Origin: Zeaxanthinibacter enoshimensis
GTDB lineage: Bacteria > Bacteroidota > Bacteroidia > Flavobacteriales > Flavobacteriaceae
Assembly (NCBI RefSeq): GCF_004362865.1
Contig: NZ_SNYI01000003.1
Coordinates: 434,001-498,000 of the forward strand
Length of the DNA stretch: 64,000 bases
Direction: 5' to 3'
The stretch's first letter is position 1. Every line of letters starts with the position of its first letter. The notes under the pieces were generated by a model, which saw only the letters and a list, made by a program, of their open reading frames with translations, made no database searches and was not told the origin of the DNA. Positions 8,587 through 17,522 of the stretch are shown here, one piece after another. The translations under genes and the position numbers were made by a program.

Positions 8587-8606
8587 CGCGACCAATAACA
8601 AGAACC

Positions 8607-9371
8607 ATGGCAACATACAAGAAGCGCGGCTTTAAGCCAAAGAACAAAGCCGAAGAACAACAGCAATCAGTTGATAACAGTACTACCGCCGAGGTTTTCA
8701 GTACCCTGGATGAAAGTGCTTCCAGATCTGAACAGTGGGTTTACCGCAACCAGAACTATATCCTGGGGGTGATCGGGGTCATCGCGATAGCGGTACTGGG
8801 ATACCTTGCTTACAACCAGTTTGTTCAGGCTCCGCGTGAAGCTACTGCAGCCAACGAGATGTATTATCCGCAGCAATATTTTGACCAGGCACTGAGCGGG
8901 ACAGAAAATGACAGCCTTTACCTCCTGGCACTGAATGGTGCAGAAGGAAAATACGGATTCCTTGATATCATTGATGAATACAGCGGAACCAAGGCAGCCA
9001 ACCTGGCGCATTATTCTGCAGGAATGGCATACCTGAACATGCAGAAATACCAGGAAGCCATAGATTACCTTGAAGATTTTTCGTCTGATGACGCTATTCT
9101 GGGTGCACTGGCCAAAGGGGGTATCGGGGATGCATTCATGCAACTGGATCAGCCTGAGGAAGCGCTTTCGTATTATGAAAAGGCTTTTAATCACAACGAG
9201 AACCAGTATACTACTCCTAAATTTTTACAGAAAGCAGGGATCACTGCACTTGAACTTGGAGAACAGTCCAAAGCGGCTGAATATTTTGAGCGTATCAAAG
9301 AAGAGTATCCTAATTCTGCCGAAGCAGGTTCTATCGACGTTTTCCTGGGAATGGCAAAAAGTGGTAACTAA
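8607..9371 (+). CDS. Membrane-anchored tetratricopeptide-repeat protein
   Basis: A 254-residue protein with a basic, Gln-rich cytosolic head (residues 1-45), one membrane segment at about 50-72 (YILGVIGVIAIAVLGYLAY), and a TPR domain from about 90 on (for example AAEYFERIKEEYPNSAEAG). The layout resembles YfgM-like proteins, which are anchored with periplasmic TPRs and contact the secretion machinery and chaperones; this match is by architecture only. The stop overlaps the ribH start in TAATG, so the two are translationally coupled. Confidence 0.8.
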   Translation: MATYKKRGFKPKNKAEEQQQSVDNSTTAEVFSTLDESASRSEQWVYRNQNYILGVIGVIAIAVLGYLAYNQFVQAPREATAANEMYYPQQYFDQALSGTENDSLYLLALNGAEGKYGFLDIIDEYSGTKAANLAHYSAGMAYLNMQKYQEAIDYLEDFSSDDAILGALAKGGIGDAFMQLDQPEEALSYYEKAFNHNENQYTTPKFLQKAGITALELGEQSKAAEYFERIKEEYPNSAEAGSIDVFLGMAKSGN

Positions 9372-9853
9372 TGGCCACTGAAAATAAGAATCTCTCTGAT
9401 TACGATAAGTCGGCTCTCCCCGATGCTGCCTCCCTCCGGATCGGGGTGGTGGTATCTGAGTGGAACTCCGAGATCACGGAAAGCCTGTTCAGCGGAGCTG
9501 AGGAGGTTTTGCAGGACGCAGGGATCCTCCCGGGAAACTTCTTACGATGGAATGTCCCCGGTAGTTTTGAACTGGTTTTCGGATGTAAACGCATGATCGA
9601 AAAGCACGCTCCTGATGCGGTGATCGCCATCGGTTCCGTGATAAGAGGAGAAACCCAGCATTTTGATTATGTCTGCAGCGCTGTGGCGCAGGGAATTAAA
9701 GACCTTAATATTCAGTATAATATCCCTGTTATTTTCTGTGTTCTTACGGATGATAACCTGCAGCAGGCAAAAGACAGGAGTGGCGGCAAACACGGTAACA
9801 AAGGGACAGAGGCTGCTGTTGTCGCATTAAAAATGGCTGTTCTGGGTAACTGA
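9371..9853 (+). CDS. ribH: 6,7-dimethyl-8-ribityllumazine synthase
   Basis: A 160-residue enzyme of normal length that joins 5-amino-6-ribitylaminouracil and 3,4-dihydroxy-2-butanone 4-phosphate in riboflavin synthesis. Signatures: VVSEWNSEITESLFSGA (substrate ring stacking on the Trp), VPGSFEL, IGSVIRGETQHFDYVCSAVA with the catalytic His, PVIFCVLTDDNLQQA and GGKHGNKGTEAA. No other riboflavin gene is adjacent. The start is coupled to the TPR gene. Confidence 0.96.
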   Translation: MATENKNLSDYDKSALPDAASLRIGVVVSEWNSEITESLFSGAEEVLQDAGILPGNFLRWNVPGSFELVFGCKRMIEKHAPDAVIAIGSVIRGETQHFDYVCSAVAQGIKDLNIQYNIPVIFCVLTDDNLQQAKDRSGGKHGNKGTEAAVVALKMAVLGN

Positions 9854-9953
9854 TCGCCCGAATACTTTCACAACTACGATTTTTAAGGGCTTTCGAGGCT
9901 TTGCTGTTAACAAAATTTGGCAGCGAAGTTTCGGCACTCTTTTTGTTTTTAAG

Positions 9954-9961
9954 TAACTTTG
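9954..9961 (+). promoter_or_regulatory. Candidate -7 element before the small membrane protein and mutL
   Basis: TAACTTTG matches TAnnTTTG. No good -33 TTTG was found at the right distance. The start would be only a few bases before the ATG at 9974. Confidence 0.4.
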
Positions 9962-9973
9962 AAGTGACAGATC

Positions 9974-10264
9974 ATGGGAAGATTCACAAAATTACGTAAG
10001 AACAAAAAGTTTGATTACTCACCACGCTACTTTGACGACAAGGGTGAAGGAAGTCCGTTCAAAATTGAACACCGGCTGGATAAGTACCGTACTACCGTAG
10101 ATTCACCTGGAGGTATACGAGGCAGGTGGAACCAGGCTATGTCTGATATGAAGAATGCCGGCGACCGCAACCTGAAATGGAGATTCTATATCATCCTGAC
10201 CATACTCATCCTGATCTTCCTGTACATCATAGACTTTGATCTTTCAATTTTCTATACCCAATAA
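9974..10264 (+). CDS. Small conserved membrane protein
   Basis: A 96-residue protein: a basic, soluble N-terminal part (RKNKKFDYSPRYFDDKGEG, then EHRLDKYRTTV) and one hydrophobic segment at about residues 70-92 (WRFYIILTILILIFLYIIDF). The same small protein is commonly found upstream of mutL in Flavobacteriaceae; some databases call it a riboflavin synthase subunit, which the sequence does not support and probably comes from its position after ribH. The stop overlaps the mutL ATG in TAATG. Confidence 0.75.
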   Translation: MGRFTKLRKNKKFDYSPRYFDDKGEGSPFKIEHRLDKYRTTVDSPGGIRGRWNQAMSDMKNAGDRNLKWRFYIILTILILIFLYIIDFDLSIFYTQ

Positions 10265-12111
10265 TGCCAGACAGAATTCAACTCTTACCGGATCACGTAG
10301 CCAACCAGATCGCTGCCGGGGAAGTCGTACAACGACCTGCCTCCGTCGTAAAAGAACTGCTGGAGAACGCCATAGATGCCGGGGCCAAGAATATCCAGCT
10401 GATCATCAAGGATGGGGGTAAAACCCTGATCCAGGTCGTAGATGACGGTATGGGCATGAGCGTGACCGATGCGAGGCTGAGCTTTGAAAGGCATGCTACC
10501 TCAAAGATCCGCAACGCAGATGACCTGTTTCACCTTAGCACAAAAGGGTTCAGGGGTGAAGCACTGGCTTCAATCGCTGCCATTGCACATGTGGAAATGA
10601 AAACCCGGCCCGGTACCGATGAACTCGGCACCCTGCTTTGCATCCAGGGGAGCCGCGTTACGGACCAGGAAGTTATTACTACCCCGGTAGGAACTTCTGT
10701 TGCAGTTAAAAATCTTTTTTTCAATATCCCGGCCCGACGTAATTTCTTAAAATCCAAACAGGTAGAACTCCGGCATATTACCGACGAATTTCACAGGGTT
10801 GCCCTCGCCCACCCGGCGATTGGTTTCCAGTATTTCCACGATGGGAATGAATTGTATAATCTGCCGGAAACTAATCACCGGCAACGGATAGTGCATCTCT
10901 TCGGTGGGAAGACTAACGAAAAATTAGTTCCAGTATCGGAAGAAACCCAGGTAGTGGAGATCTCAGGCTTCATCTGCAAACCGGAATTTGCGAAAAAGAG
11001 CAGGGGAGAGCAGTTTTTTTTCGTCAACGACCGGTTTATAAAAAGCCCGTATTTACATCATGCTGTATCCGCTGCCTTTGAAGGACTGATCCGGTCTGAT
11101 GTTCACCCGGGGTACTTCCTGTACCTGAAGGTGGACCCGGGATCTATCGATATCAATATCCACCCGACCAAGACGGAGATCAAGTTCGACGATGAGCAGA
11201 CACTCTATGCAATTCTTCGTTCTTCTGTAAAGCACAGCCTGGGACAATTCAATATTGCCCCCGTCCTGGATTTTGAAAGGGACCAGAACCTGGACACACC
11301 CTATGATTATAAAGAAAAAGGGGCCCAGTTGCCCAGGGTAACCGTGGATGCAGGATTTAACCCCTTCAGAGAAGACAGCAGCAGGAAATCTGCGCCGAGC
11401 CGTTTTAGTTCCAAGCAGGAAAGCAGTTGGGAGAGTATGTACGTGGGTCTCGATTCCCAGGTGGGCAATGAAAACACTTTTTCCTCACTGACGGTTGAAT
11501 CTGATTCCTATACCAGTTCAATCTTTGATGCCGACGGGGAAAAGGAGCAGAGAGGCAGCAGTTTCCAGTTACGGAGGAAGTATATAGTCACGACCATTAA
11601 ATCGGGTATGCTGGTCATAGACCAGAGCCGGGCGCACCAGCGGGTTCTGTACGAAAAATTCCTGAAGAGTATTACCGTGAAGAACGCGGTAAGCCAGCAA
11701 CTGCTTTTCCCGATGGTCCTGCACTTTAGTCCGCCTGAGATGCAGATGATCCGGGAGATAAAGGAAAGCCTGGTAGCCATTGGTTTTGCCTTTGGCGAGA
11801 TGGAAGAAGAGCAACTGCAGGTGACAGGAGTCCCGCTTATGGTCAGCAGCAGCGAGGTAGGAATGGTGTTAGATCACCTTATCTCGGATTACCAGTCGGA
11901 GCAGGAGGGTGAAAGCTTTTCGCAAACCGATGTCTTATCCAAGACTTTGTGTAAATCCCTGGCCGTTAAATCAGGAGAAGTACTGGATACCGAGTCACAG
12001 ATGGCACTGGTGGATGACCTTTTTGCTTGCAAGGAGCCTTCCCTGAGTCCGTTTGGAAAAAAAACATATGTCACTTTAACTGAATCAGACATTGATAAAA
12101 AATTTATATAA
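10264..12111 (+). CDS. mutL: DNA mismatch repair protein MutL, altered endonuclease motifs
   Basis: A 615-residue MutL. The N-terminal GHKL ATPase is complete: AAGEVVQRPASVVKELLENA (ATP/Mg Glu and Asn), DDGMGM, RHATSK, GFRGEALASI. A variable linker (about 335-430) leads to the C-terminal dimerisation domain. There the endonuclease motif normally written DQHA(x2)E(x4)E reads DQSRAHQRVLYE (residues 453-464): the metal His and the first Glu are replaced, while the last Glu stays. The ACR motif reads ACK and the CP(N/H)x motif reads SPFG. The nuclease may thus be weak or absent. It is coupled to the upstream small gene, and the first rhomboid gene follows with no gap. Confidence 0.95.
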   Translation: MPDRIQLLPDHVANQIAAGEVVQRPASVVKELLENAIDAGAKNIQLIIKDGGKTLIQVVDDGMGMSVTDARLSFERHATSKIRNADDLFHLSTKGFRGEALASIAAIAHVEMKTRPGTDELGTLLCIQGSRVTDQEVITTPVGTSVAVKNLFFNIPARRNFLKSKQVELRHITDEFHRVALAHPAIGFQYFHDGNELYNLPETNHRQRIVHLFGGKTNEKLVPVSEETQVVEISGFICKPEFAKKSRGEQFFFVNDRFIKSPYLHHAVSAAFEGLIRSDVHPGYFLYLKVDPGSIDINIHPTKTEIKFDDEQTLYAILRSSVKHSLGQFNIAPVLDFERDQNLDTPYDYKEKGAQLPRVTVDAGFNPFREDSSRKSAPSRFSSKQESSWESMYVGLDSQVGNENTFSSLTVESDSYTSSIFDADGEKEQRGSSFQLRRKYIVTTIKSGMLVIDQSRAHQRVLYEKFLKSITVKNAVSQQLLFPMVLHFSPPEMQMIREIKESLVAIGFAFGEMEEEQLQVTGVPLMVSSSEVGMVLDHLISDYQSEQEGESFSQTDVLSKTLCKSLAVKSGEVLDTESQMALVDDLFACKEPSLSPFGKKTYVTLTESDIDKKFI

Positions 12112-12855
12112 ATGGGTAGATTAACTGAAGCTATAAAACATTTACTGATCATCAATGTGCTGTTCTTTATAGCGGCTTCTCTTTACCCGGATCAAATGTA
12201 CCAATGGTTCTCTCTTTGGTTCCCGGAAAATGAAAATTTTGAGTTCTGGCAGATCCTTTCGCATATGTTCATGCATGGTGGATTTGCGCACATTCTTTTT
12301 AACATGTACGCCTTATGGGCGTTTGGCACGCCCTTGGAAAGGATGTGGGGGCGAAATAAATTCCTGTTCTTCTATTTTTCTGCTGGTCTTGGTGCGGCAC
12401 TGATACATTCCGGAGTTAATTATTATTATTTTAATGAGGGGATGGAAGCCCTGGTGAACAGTGGATTAGACAGGTCTCAGGTGATGAGTATCATTTCCCA
12501 GGGTAAATACAGCCCGGATTGGTACAACCTGGCTTCACAGTCTACCATAGATAATTTTTTGAGTGCTTATAATACACCCGCAGTTGGTGCCTCCGGTGCT
12601 ATCTACGGAATCCTGGTAGCTTTTGGGATGTCTTTCCCTAACAGCGAATTGTTCCTTATCTTTCTGCCTGTGCCTATCAAGGCCAAATTCTTCATTCCCG
12701 TACTGATCGCGCTTGATCTGTTTTCAGGGGTTACCGGCTATTCTATTTTCGGAAGCGGTATTGCCCATTTTGCGCACGTAGGGGGAGCACTGTTTGGATT
12801 CCTGATGATGTGGTACTGGAAAAAGAATCAATTCAGTAATAACCGATGGGATTAA
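12112..12855 (+). CDS. Rhomboid intramembrane serine protease (first of two)
   Basis: A 247-residue membrane protein with about six hydrophobic segments. HMFMHGGFAHILFNMYALW is the conserved second-segment His/Asn motif, GASGAIYG near residue 160 holds the catalytic Ser (GxSG), and AHFAHVGGALFG near 222 holds the catalytic His. Rhomboids cut membrane proteins within the bilayer; the substrate here is unknown. A soluble insertion lies between about residues 105 and 155. The ATG follows the mutL stop directly. Confidence 0.93.
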   Translation: MGRLTEAIKHLLIINVLFFIAASLYPDQMYQWFSLWFPENENFEFWQILSHMFMHGGFAHILFNMYALWAFGTPLERMWGRNKFLFFYFSAGLGAALIHSGVNYYYFNEGMEALVNSGLDRSQVMSIISQGKYSPDWYNLASQSTIDNFLSAYNTPAVGASGAIYGILVAFGMSFPNSELFLIFLPVPIKAKFFIPVLIALDLFSGVTGYSIFGSGIAHFAHVGGALFGFLMMWYWKKNQFSNNRWD

Positions 12856-12856
12856 A

Positions 12857-13732
12857 ATGGACGCAGGAAACCTGAAATATCAATTTGCCAGGCTTAGCAT
12901 CGCTGAAAAACTCATCGCGATCAATGTTGCTATATTCCTGGTAAACAGCCTGGTTACTTTTCTGATGGGAATGCCGGCCGATGCGATAATGCGCTGGTTT
13001 GAACTTCCGAAGGATTTCTTTGACTTTATAGTGCAACCCTGGTCCCTGGTCACCTATTCCTTCTTCCATGCTGGTCTCTGGCATTTATTCTGGAATATGA
13101 TCATGCTGTATTTCTCGGCCCGGATCTTCCTGAACTTATTCGGCCCCCGCAGGTTTACCAATGTATATTTCCTCGGGGTGATTGCAGGGGGGTTGATGTT
13201 CCTGCTCAGTTATAATGTATTCCCGGTATTCAGTGGAATAAATTCATCCCTCATCGGTGCCTCTGCAGGGGTTACAGCCGTGCTGATCTTTGTCTGTACC
13301 TATATCCCCAACCAGGAAGTACGCCTCTTGTTTTTTAATGTCAAACTCTGGTATATCGGGGTGTTTTTCGTGTTGATGGACCTGGTACAGATCCCTATGG
13401 GAAATGCAGGCGGGCATATAGCACACCTGGGCGGGGCGTTGTTGGGGTATATCTATGCCCGGCAATTGCTGCATGGGAAAGATATCGGGGAAGGATTTTC
13501 AAATACGTTGGACGGTATGGGAAACCTATTCAGCAAACGTGAGAAGAAAGTGCCACTGCGAACGGTCTACAGAAGAAAACCGGGGAAGAAGTCACCCACA
13601 AAGGAACAGTACGATAAGGAGGCAACACAACGTAAAATAGACGGCATCCTGGATAAGATCAGTAAGTCGGGTTACGAAAGTCTGTCCCAAGCTGAAAAGG
13701 ATTTCCTGTTCAAAGCAGGTAAAGAGGATTAG
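12857..13732 (+). CDS. Rhomboid intramembrane serine protease (second of two), with C-terminal tail
   Basis: A 291-residue paralogue of the preceding gene, starting 1 bp after it. FFHAGLWHLFWNMIMLYF, the Ser motif GASAGVTAVL, and GGHIAHLGGALLG with the catalytic His are all present. Unlike the first copy it has a cytosolic tail from about residue 205: a basic part and then ILDKISKSGYESLSQAEKDF, a conserved helical end seen in rhomboids of this phylum (I believe DUF6576). The different loop and tail suggest the two copies are not redundant. Confidence 0.92.
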   Translation: MDAGNLKYQFARLSIAEKLIAINVAIFLVNSLVTFLMGMPADAIMRWFELPKDFFDFIVQPWSLVTYSFFHAGLWHLFWNMIMLYFSARIFLNLFGPRRFTNVYFLGVIAGGLMFLLSYNVFPVFSGINSSLIGASAGVTAVLIFVCTYIPNQEVRLLFFNVKLWYIGVFFVLMDLVQIPMGNAGGHIAHLGGALLGYIYARQLLHGKDIGEGFSNTLDGMGNLFSKREKKVPLRTVYRRKPGKKSPTKEQYDKEATQRKIDGILDKISKSGYESLSQAEKDFLFKAGKED

Positions 13733-13736
13733 GGCT

Positions 13737-14765
13737 GTGGGCGTCAGGAAACTTACAGATGGGCTGTTGCGCATCATCACTATAGTGATCAGTAGCTTGT
13801 TGCTGTTGTCTTGTCTTACACCTTATGTACCCGTTAGAGGCCTGTTGTCTTTTTTCGGCTTTGTCAGTCTCGGGGTGCCTTTACTGGTATTGACAAACCT
13901 GCTTTTTTTCTTCTTATGGTTATTGCGGAAGAAACGCATTTTAATTATGCCCCTTACTGCCCTGGTCCTGGGGTATTTTCTATTGGGAAGTTTCTTCCAG
14001 TTCCGGTTTAAGGAAAAACCTATAGCAGAAGAAGATCTCAGTATTCTTACATTTAATGCCCATGGATTCAATAATGGATACAGGAAGATAAAACGAGAGA
14101 ATGTAGATCTCGAAATTATAGATTTCGTCAATAGCATGGGTCCGGATATTGTCTGCTTCCAGGAATATGACAGGAGGCAGACTGAAAATTTCCGGCAGTA
14201 TCCTTATAAACACGTCTACCTAGAGCCTTACAGATCTGCACAGGCAATTTTTTCCAAATACCAGATTGTAGAAACCGGATCACTGGATTTTCCGGAGACC
14301 GGAAATAATGCAATCTATGCTGACATACTTTATAAAAAAGATACGATCCGGGTATATAATATGCACTTCCAATCGTTCCAGGTGATCCCTTCCCGTCGTT
14401 TACTGACCTACAAATATTCCGGCCGTGCCCTGGGTAAGCTAAGTGATGCCTTTCCAAAGCAACAGCAACAGGCGGAACTTCTCAAGGCACACAGCAGGGA
14501 AGTGTCTTATCCTGTAATTATCAGCGGCGACTTGAATAACACCCAATTCTCTAATGTCTACAGGACCGTGGCTAAGGATATGACCGATACCTTTGATGAG
14601 GCCGGTACCGGCTATGGACGCAGTTATAATTTCCGGTACTTTCCCTTGCGTATCGATTTTATCCTGGCAGACGAGCATTTCGAGGTCCGGGCACACAAGA
14701 ACTTCAATGTGAAGTTATCCGATCATTTCCCTGTAATGGCTTCCTTTAAGCTGCGTTCAGAATAA
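13737..14765 (+). CDS. Endonuclease/exonuclease/phosphatase-family membrane protein
   Basis: A 342-residue protein with a GTG start; no in-frame ATG lies close by. Three hydrophobic segments fill residues about 10-90. The EEP domain follows: LSILTFNAHGFN, PDIVCFQEYDRR (metal Glu), YNMHFQS, ISGDLNNTQFSNVYR (catalytic Asp/Asn) and LSDHFPVMASF (catalytic His). EEP enzymes cut phosphodiesters in nucleic acids, lipids or inositol phosphates; the anchored form suggests an envelope or lipid-related substrate, which is inference. It starts 4 bp after the second rhomboid gene and ends inside the converging DUF6122 gene (20-bp tail overlap). Confidence 0.85.
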   Translation: MGVRKLTDGLLRIITIVISSLLLLSCLTPYVPVRGLLSFFGFVSLGVPLLVLTNLLFFFLWLLRKKRILIMPLTALVLGYFLLGSFFQFRFKEKPIAEEDLSILTFNAHGFNNGYRKIKRENVDLEIIDFVNSMGPDIVCFQEYDRRQTENFRQYPYKHVYLEPYRSAQAIFSKYQIVETGSLDFPETGNNAIYADILYKKDTIRVYNMHFQSFQVIPSRRLLTYKYSGRALGKLSDAFPKQQQQAELLKAHSREVSYPVIISGDLNNTQFSNVYRTVAKDMTDTFDEAGTGYGRSYNFRYFPLRIDFILADEHFEVRAHKNFNVKLSDHFPVMASFKLRSE

Positions 14766-15066
14766 AAAGGCAGTCCACTGCATCGGCTGCCATATGAACC
14801 AGGCAGGCTAGCCCGATTATCCGTAATTTTTTTGAGAAAAGTAATGCTGTATACAGCGCGATCGCGATATAGGAGTGCAGAACATGGAACCCAATACTGC
14901 AGCGGTCGGGATCAAATACCGGGTCTGCCCAGAGGTGATCTACATCCAGCAGGAAACCTGCCAGGAGGATAAGGGCTGCCCTGATTCTTTGACTGGGATA
15001 AAATGCCAGGGCTATACCAATTGGCACAAGGATATGAATACCGTAATGCAGTAAAAATCTAAGCAT
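14746..15066 (-). CDS. DUF6122-like small membrane protein
   Basis: A 106-residue, mostly hydrophobic protein with three or four membrane segments. Conserved-looking polar residues sit in HYGIHILVP near the N-terminus, DVDHLWADP (about 42-50) and a later HMAADAVD, a spacing typical of the DUF6122 family. No function is known. The start overlaps the WbqC-like stop by 8 bp, and the 3' end overlaps the converging EEP gene by 20 bp. Confidence 0.72.
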   Translation of the reverse strand: MLRFLLHYGIHILVPIGIALAFYPSQRIRAALILLAGFLLDVDHLWADPVFDPDRCSIGFHVLHSYIAIALYTALLFSKKLRIIGLACLVHMAADAVDCLFILNAA

Positions 15067-15694
15067 CTCTATGACTTAGCTTCAGTTCGTCCAGGTAGCT
15101 CGGGGCTTCGGGCCCCAGGTTAAAAAGCAGGTCCAGCGTGCTGAGATTTTGTATAAATCCATGGCGTTCCATAAAAACCTGCCGGTATTCAGGGATTTCA
15201 ACCGGGAAGGCAGCTTTTGCGTTCACCAGCTTCCTGCCGTCAATGATACCTTCCGGAGCCGCTTCCCAGCGGGTAGTCTTCTCTTCCGGAAAATCGAGCT
15301 GCAGACAATCACAGAGTACCCTGGTGGTCTCCAGGTTAAGATCCATCAGGTAAGTGAAGTCTTTTTCAAATAAAGGTAGCAGGTCATCCTCGTAGAATTC
15401 AAAAAAAGGGGATGTGCGATAGGCGGTTTGCAGACCACGCCAGTGCTGTCTCTGCCACGGGTAGGAATTCTCCAGCCTAACAGCTCTGTAATCCTGCCTT
15501 CCCTGGGAACCGCCTACATGTTTAATCGGGATGTTAAGCATTTGCCTTCCCTGGTCGGTGGCGATATAGGTCCTGTTCCTGTAGGTCTGTTTTTGATAAT
15601 GATCCTGGACCTCCCATACCACCTCGTATTGCGCAAGGTGCGCAAAACTTATGATGTCAGGGAAGTAAGTAGGATGCATCAGGATACGGCTCAT
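15059..15694 (-). CDS. WbqC-like family protein
   Basis: A 211-residue protein of the WbqC-like family: LMHPTYFPDIISFAHLAQYE at the N-terminus, YRNRTYIATDQGRQMLNIPI, then WQRQHWRGLQTAYRTSPFFE and FYEDDLLPLF. WbqC itself is encoded in O-antigen clusters and its activity is not established; in Flavobacteriaceae a copy beside lepB and dapB is common, so a general rather than polysaccharide-specific job is likely. The gap of 72 bp to lepB has no terminator. Confidence 0.82.
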   Translation of the reverse strand: MSRILMHPTYFPDIISFAHLAQYEVVWEVQDHYQKQTYRNRTYIATDQGRQMLNIPIKHVGGSQGRQDYRAVRLENSYPWQRQHWRGLQTAYRTSPFFEFYEDDLLPLFEKDFTYLMDLNLETTRVLCDCLQLDFPEEKTTRWEAAPEGIIDGRKLVNAKAAFPVEIPEYRQVFMERHGFIQNLSTLDLLFNLGPEAPSYLDELKLSHRDA

Positions 15695-15766
15695 CGCAGG
15701 GAAGATAAGAAGTTATAAGCTTATTCAGTTCTTAAAGCCAGGGAAGGCAAGGGTTTAAACTTATGG

Positions 15767-17467
15767 CTATTGTTTCTTTTTCCGTCTTTTCCTGAAATAG
15801 TCGAACACAAACCAGCCCGCTAGAGCGATCAGGAAATAGCGGAAGTAGGAGCGTGGTTCCCCATCTCCTCCTACAGTGGTAAAGAAGCGGTCCCATCTTG
15901 GTTTCCAGTTGCTGATTCCTTCGTTGATGCCTTCGATGCTCATCCATATAAATACAGGTTTCCCTACGATATGGTCTGCTGGCACATAACCCCAGGTCCT
16001 GCTGTCTTCAGAGCGGTGACGGTTATCTCCCATCATCCAGTAATAGTCCTGTTTAAAAGTATAGGTATTGGTCGGGTTCCCATTGATCAAAACCTGGTTG
16101 CCATTGACGCTAACCGTATTGTGTTCGTAATCCCGAATGATCTTCTTGTACAGGGGTAATACCTCTACGTCCAGGTTAATTGTCTTTCCTTTCTCGGGAA
16201 TATAGATTGGCCCGAAATTGTCATTATTCCATGCAAAGGCCTTGTCCTGCGGGAAGATATTATAGCCGGCTTTCCCGGGTCCTTCCAATTGTCTTTTTAC
16301 CGAATCGATCGCTGCATTGGTTTCCAGGGCAGCGGCCTCCTTTTCGGTCATGGTAACACTGCGTTCGCGCTCTGTTACTTCCCTCAAATTCAGCTTTGCC
16401 TTACGTATCACCGATACGGGGATCCCGTAATGATTGGTGTAAAGTTCTACCTCCCCGTTCTGGGTCTGGTTGGCTCCGATAAGGTAATCGCTGAGAGCCA
16501 CAACCTGGGCCTGGTTTAATGGCCCTGATAAGTATTTCCGAGTAAACTCAGTTATTCCCACTTCTGCCAGTAACCTGGACGAGACGCCCTTGTCAGAATA
16601 GATGGTATAGGTGTACTGGGGTTTGGCTCTTCCCGGTAGCTGGGTCCTTTTACCATCAATATGAACATAACCATCAACTACGGACAGGGAATCACCCGGA
16701 AGGCCCACACAGCGCTTCACATAATTACTCTTTTTGTCGATGGGTTTTACCACCCCTTCCTCTTTTTTAAAGAATACCCGTACGGTATCGGCCGGCCAGC
16801 TGAAAACTACAATATCATTGCGTTTGATCTCCTGCAGCTTGGGAAGCCTCATGTAAGGTAACTGCGGTTTCTTTAAATAAGACCGGATACCCAATACGGG
16901 TAAGGTGTCATGTACCATGGGAGCGGCAACCGTAGTCATAGGGATCCGGGCGCCGTAATGGAATTTGCTGACGAACAGGAAGTCTCCTACTAACAGAGTT
17001 TTCTCCAGTGAACCGGTTGGGATCACGTAGGGTTGAATAAAATAAGTATGTACCAGGGTTGCAGCTACGATCGCAAAGACAATAGAGCTCACCCATTCCC
17101 CGAGTGCGGTCTTTGGTTTAAGGCTCCTGTCTTCAACGTAAGTTACATCCAGGGCATAATTCACGTAGTAGATGTAAAATCCAAGGGTAAGGATAACCAG
17201 CCAGGTCTCCAGCAGGCTGGTACGGCCAAAACTTCTGATGGTCTCTACCCAGATAACAGGAAACATCAGGAGGTTGATAATCGGTATAAAAAGGAGAATT
17301 ACCCACCAGCCGGGCCTGCCGATGATCTTCATCAGTACAATAGCGTTGTATACAGGAATTGCTGCTTCCCAGGCTTTCCTGCCTGCTTTTACATACAATT
17401 TCCATGTTCCTGCAAAATGGATCAGTTGGATGATGAGGATAAATAGTAACCAGGCTGTTCCGTCCAT
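15767..17467 (-). CDS. lepB: Signal peptidase I, long Bacteroidota form
   Basis: A 566-residue S26 peptidase, much longer than the 324 residues of the E. coli enzyme. Four hydrophobic segments occupy residues about 5-140. The catalytic Ser is in VIPTGSLEKTLLVGD (Ser153) and the general-base Lys in SNYVKRCVGLPGDSL (about 250). A long insertion (about 265-475) separates this from the conserved box MMGDNRHRSEDSRTWGYVP. The C-terminus has one more membrane segment and a basic end. It releases exported proteins from the membrane, including those bound for type IX secretion. It is in one run with parA, parB, the DUF5683 gene and dapB. Confidence 0.93.
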   Translation of the reverse strand: MDGTAWLLFILIIQLIHFAGTWKLYVKAGRKAWEAAIPVYNAIVLMKIIGRPGWWVILLFIPIINLLMFPVIWVETIRSFGRTSLLETWLVILTLGFYIYYVNYALDVTYVEDRSLKPKTALGEWVSSIVFAIVAATLVHTYFIQPYVIPTGSLEKTLLVGDFLFVSKFHYGARIPMTTVAAPMVHDTLPVLGIRSYLKKPQLPYMRLPKLQEIKRNDIVVFSWPADTVRVFFKKEEGVVKPIDKKSNYVKRCVGLPGDSLSVVDGYVHIDGKRTQLPGRAKPQYTYTIYSDKGVSSRLLAEVGITEFTRKYLSGPLNQAQVVALSDYLIGANQTQNGEVELYTNHYGIPVSVIRKAKLNLREVTERERSVTMTEKEAAALETNAAIDSVKRQLEGPGKAGYNIFPQDKAFAWNNDNFGPIYIPEKGKTINLDVEVLPLYKKIIRDYEHNTVSVNGNQVLINGNPTNTYTFKQDYYWMMGDNRHRSEDSRTWGYVPADHIVGKPVFIWMSIEGINEGISNWKPRWDRFFTTVGGDGEPRSYFRYFLIALAGWFVFDYFRKRRKKKQ

Positions 17468-17522
17468 ATTTCCGATATATATTTACTGCCGGTCCTGCGT
17501 GAGGTCCGTTGAGATAATTAAA

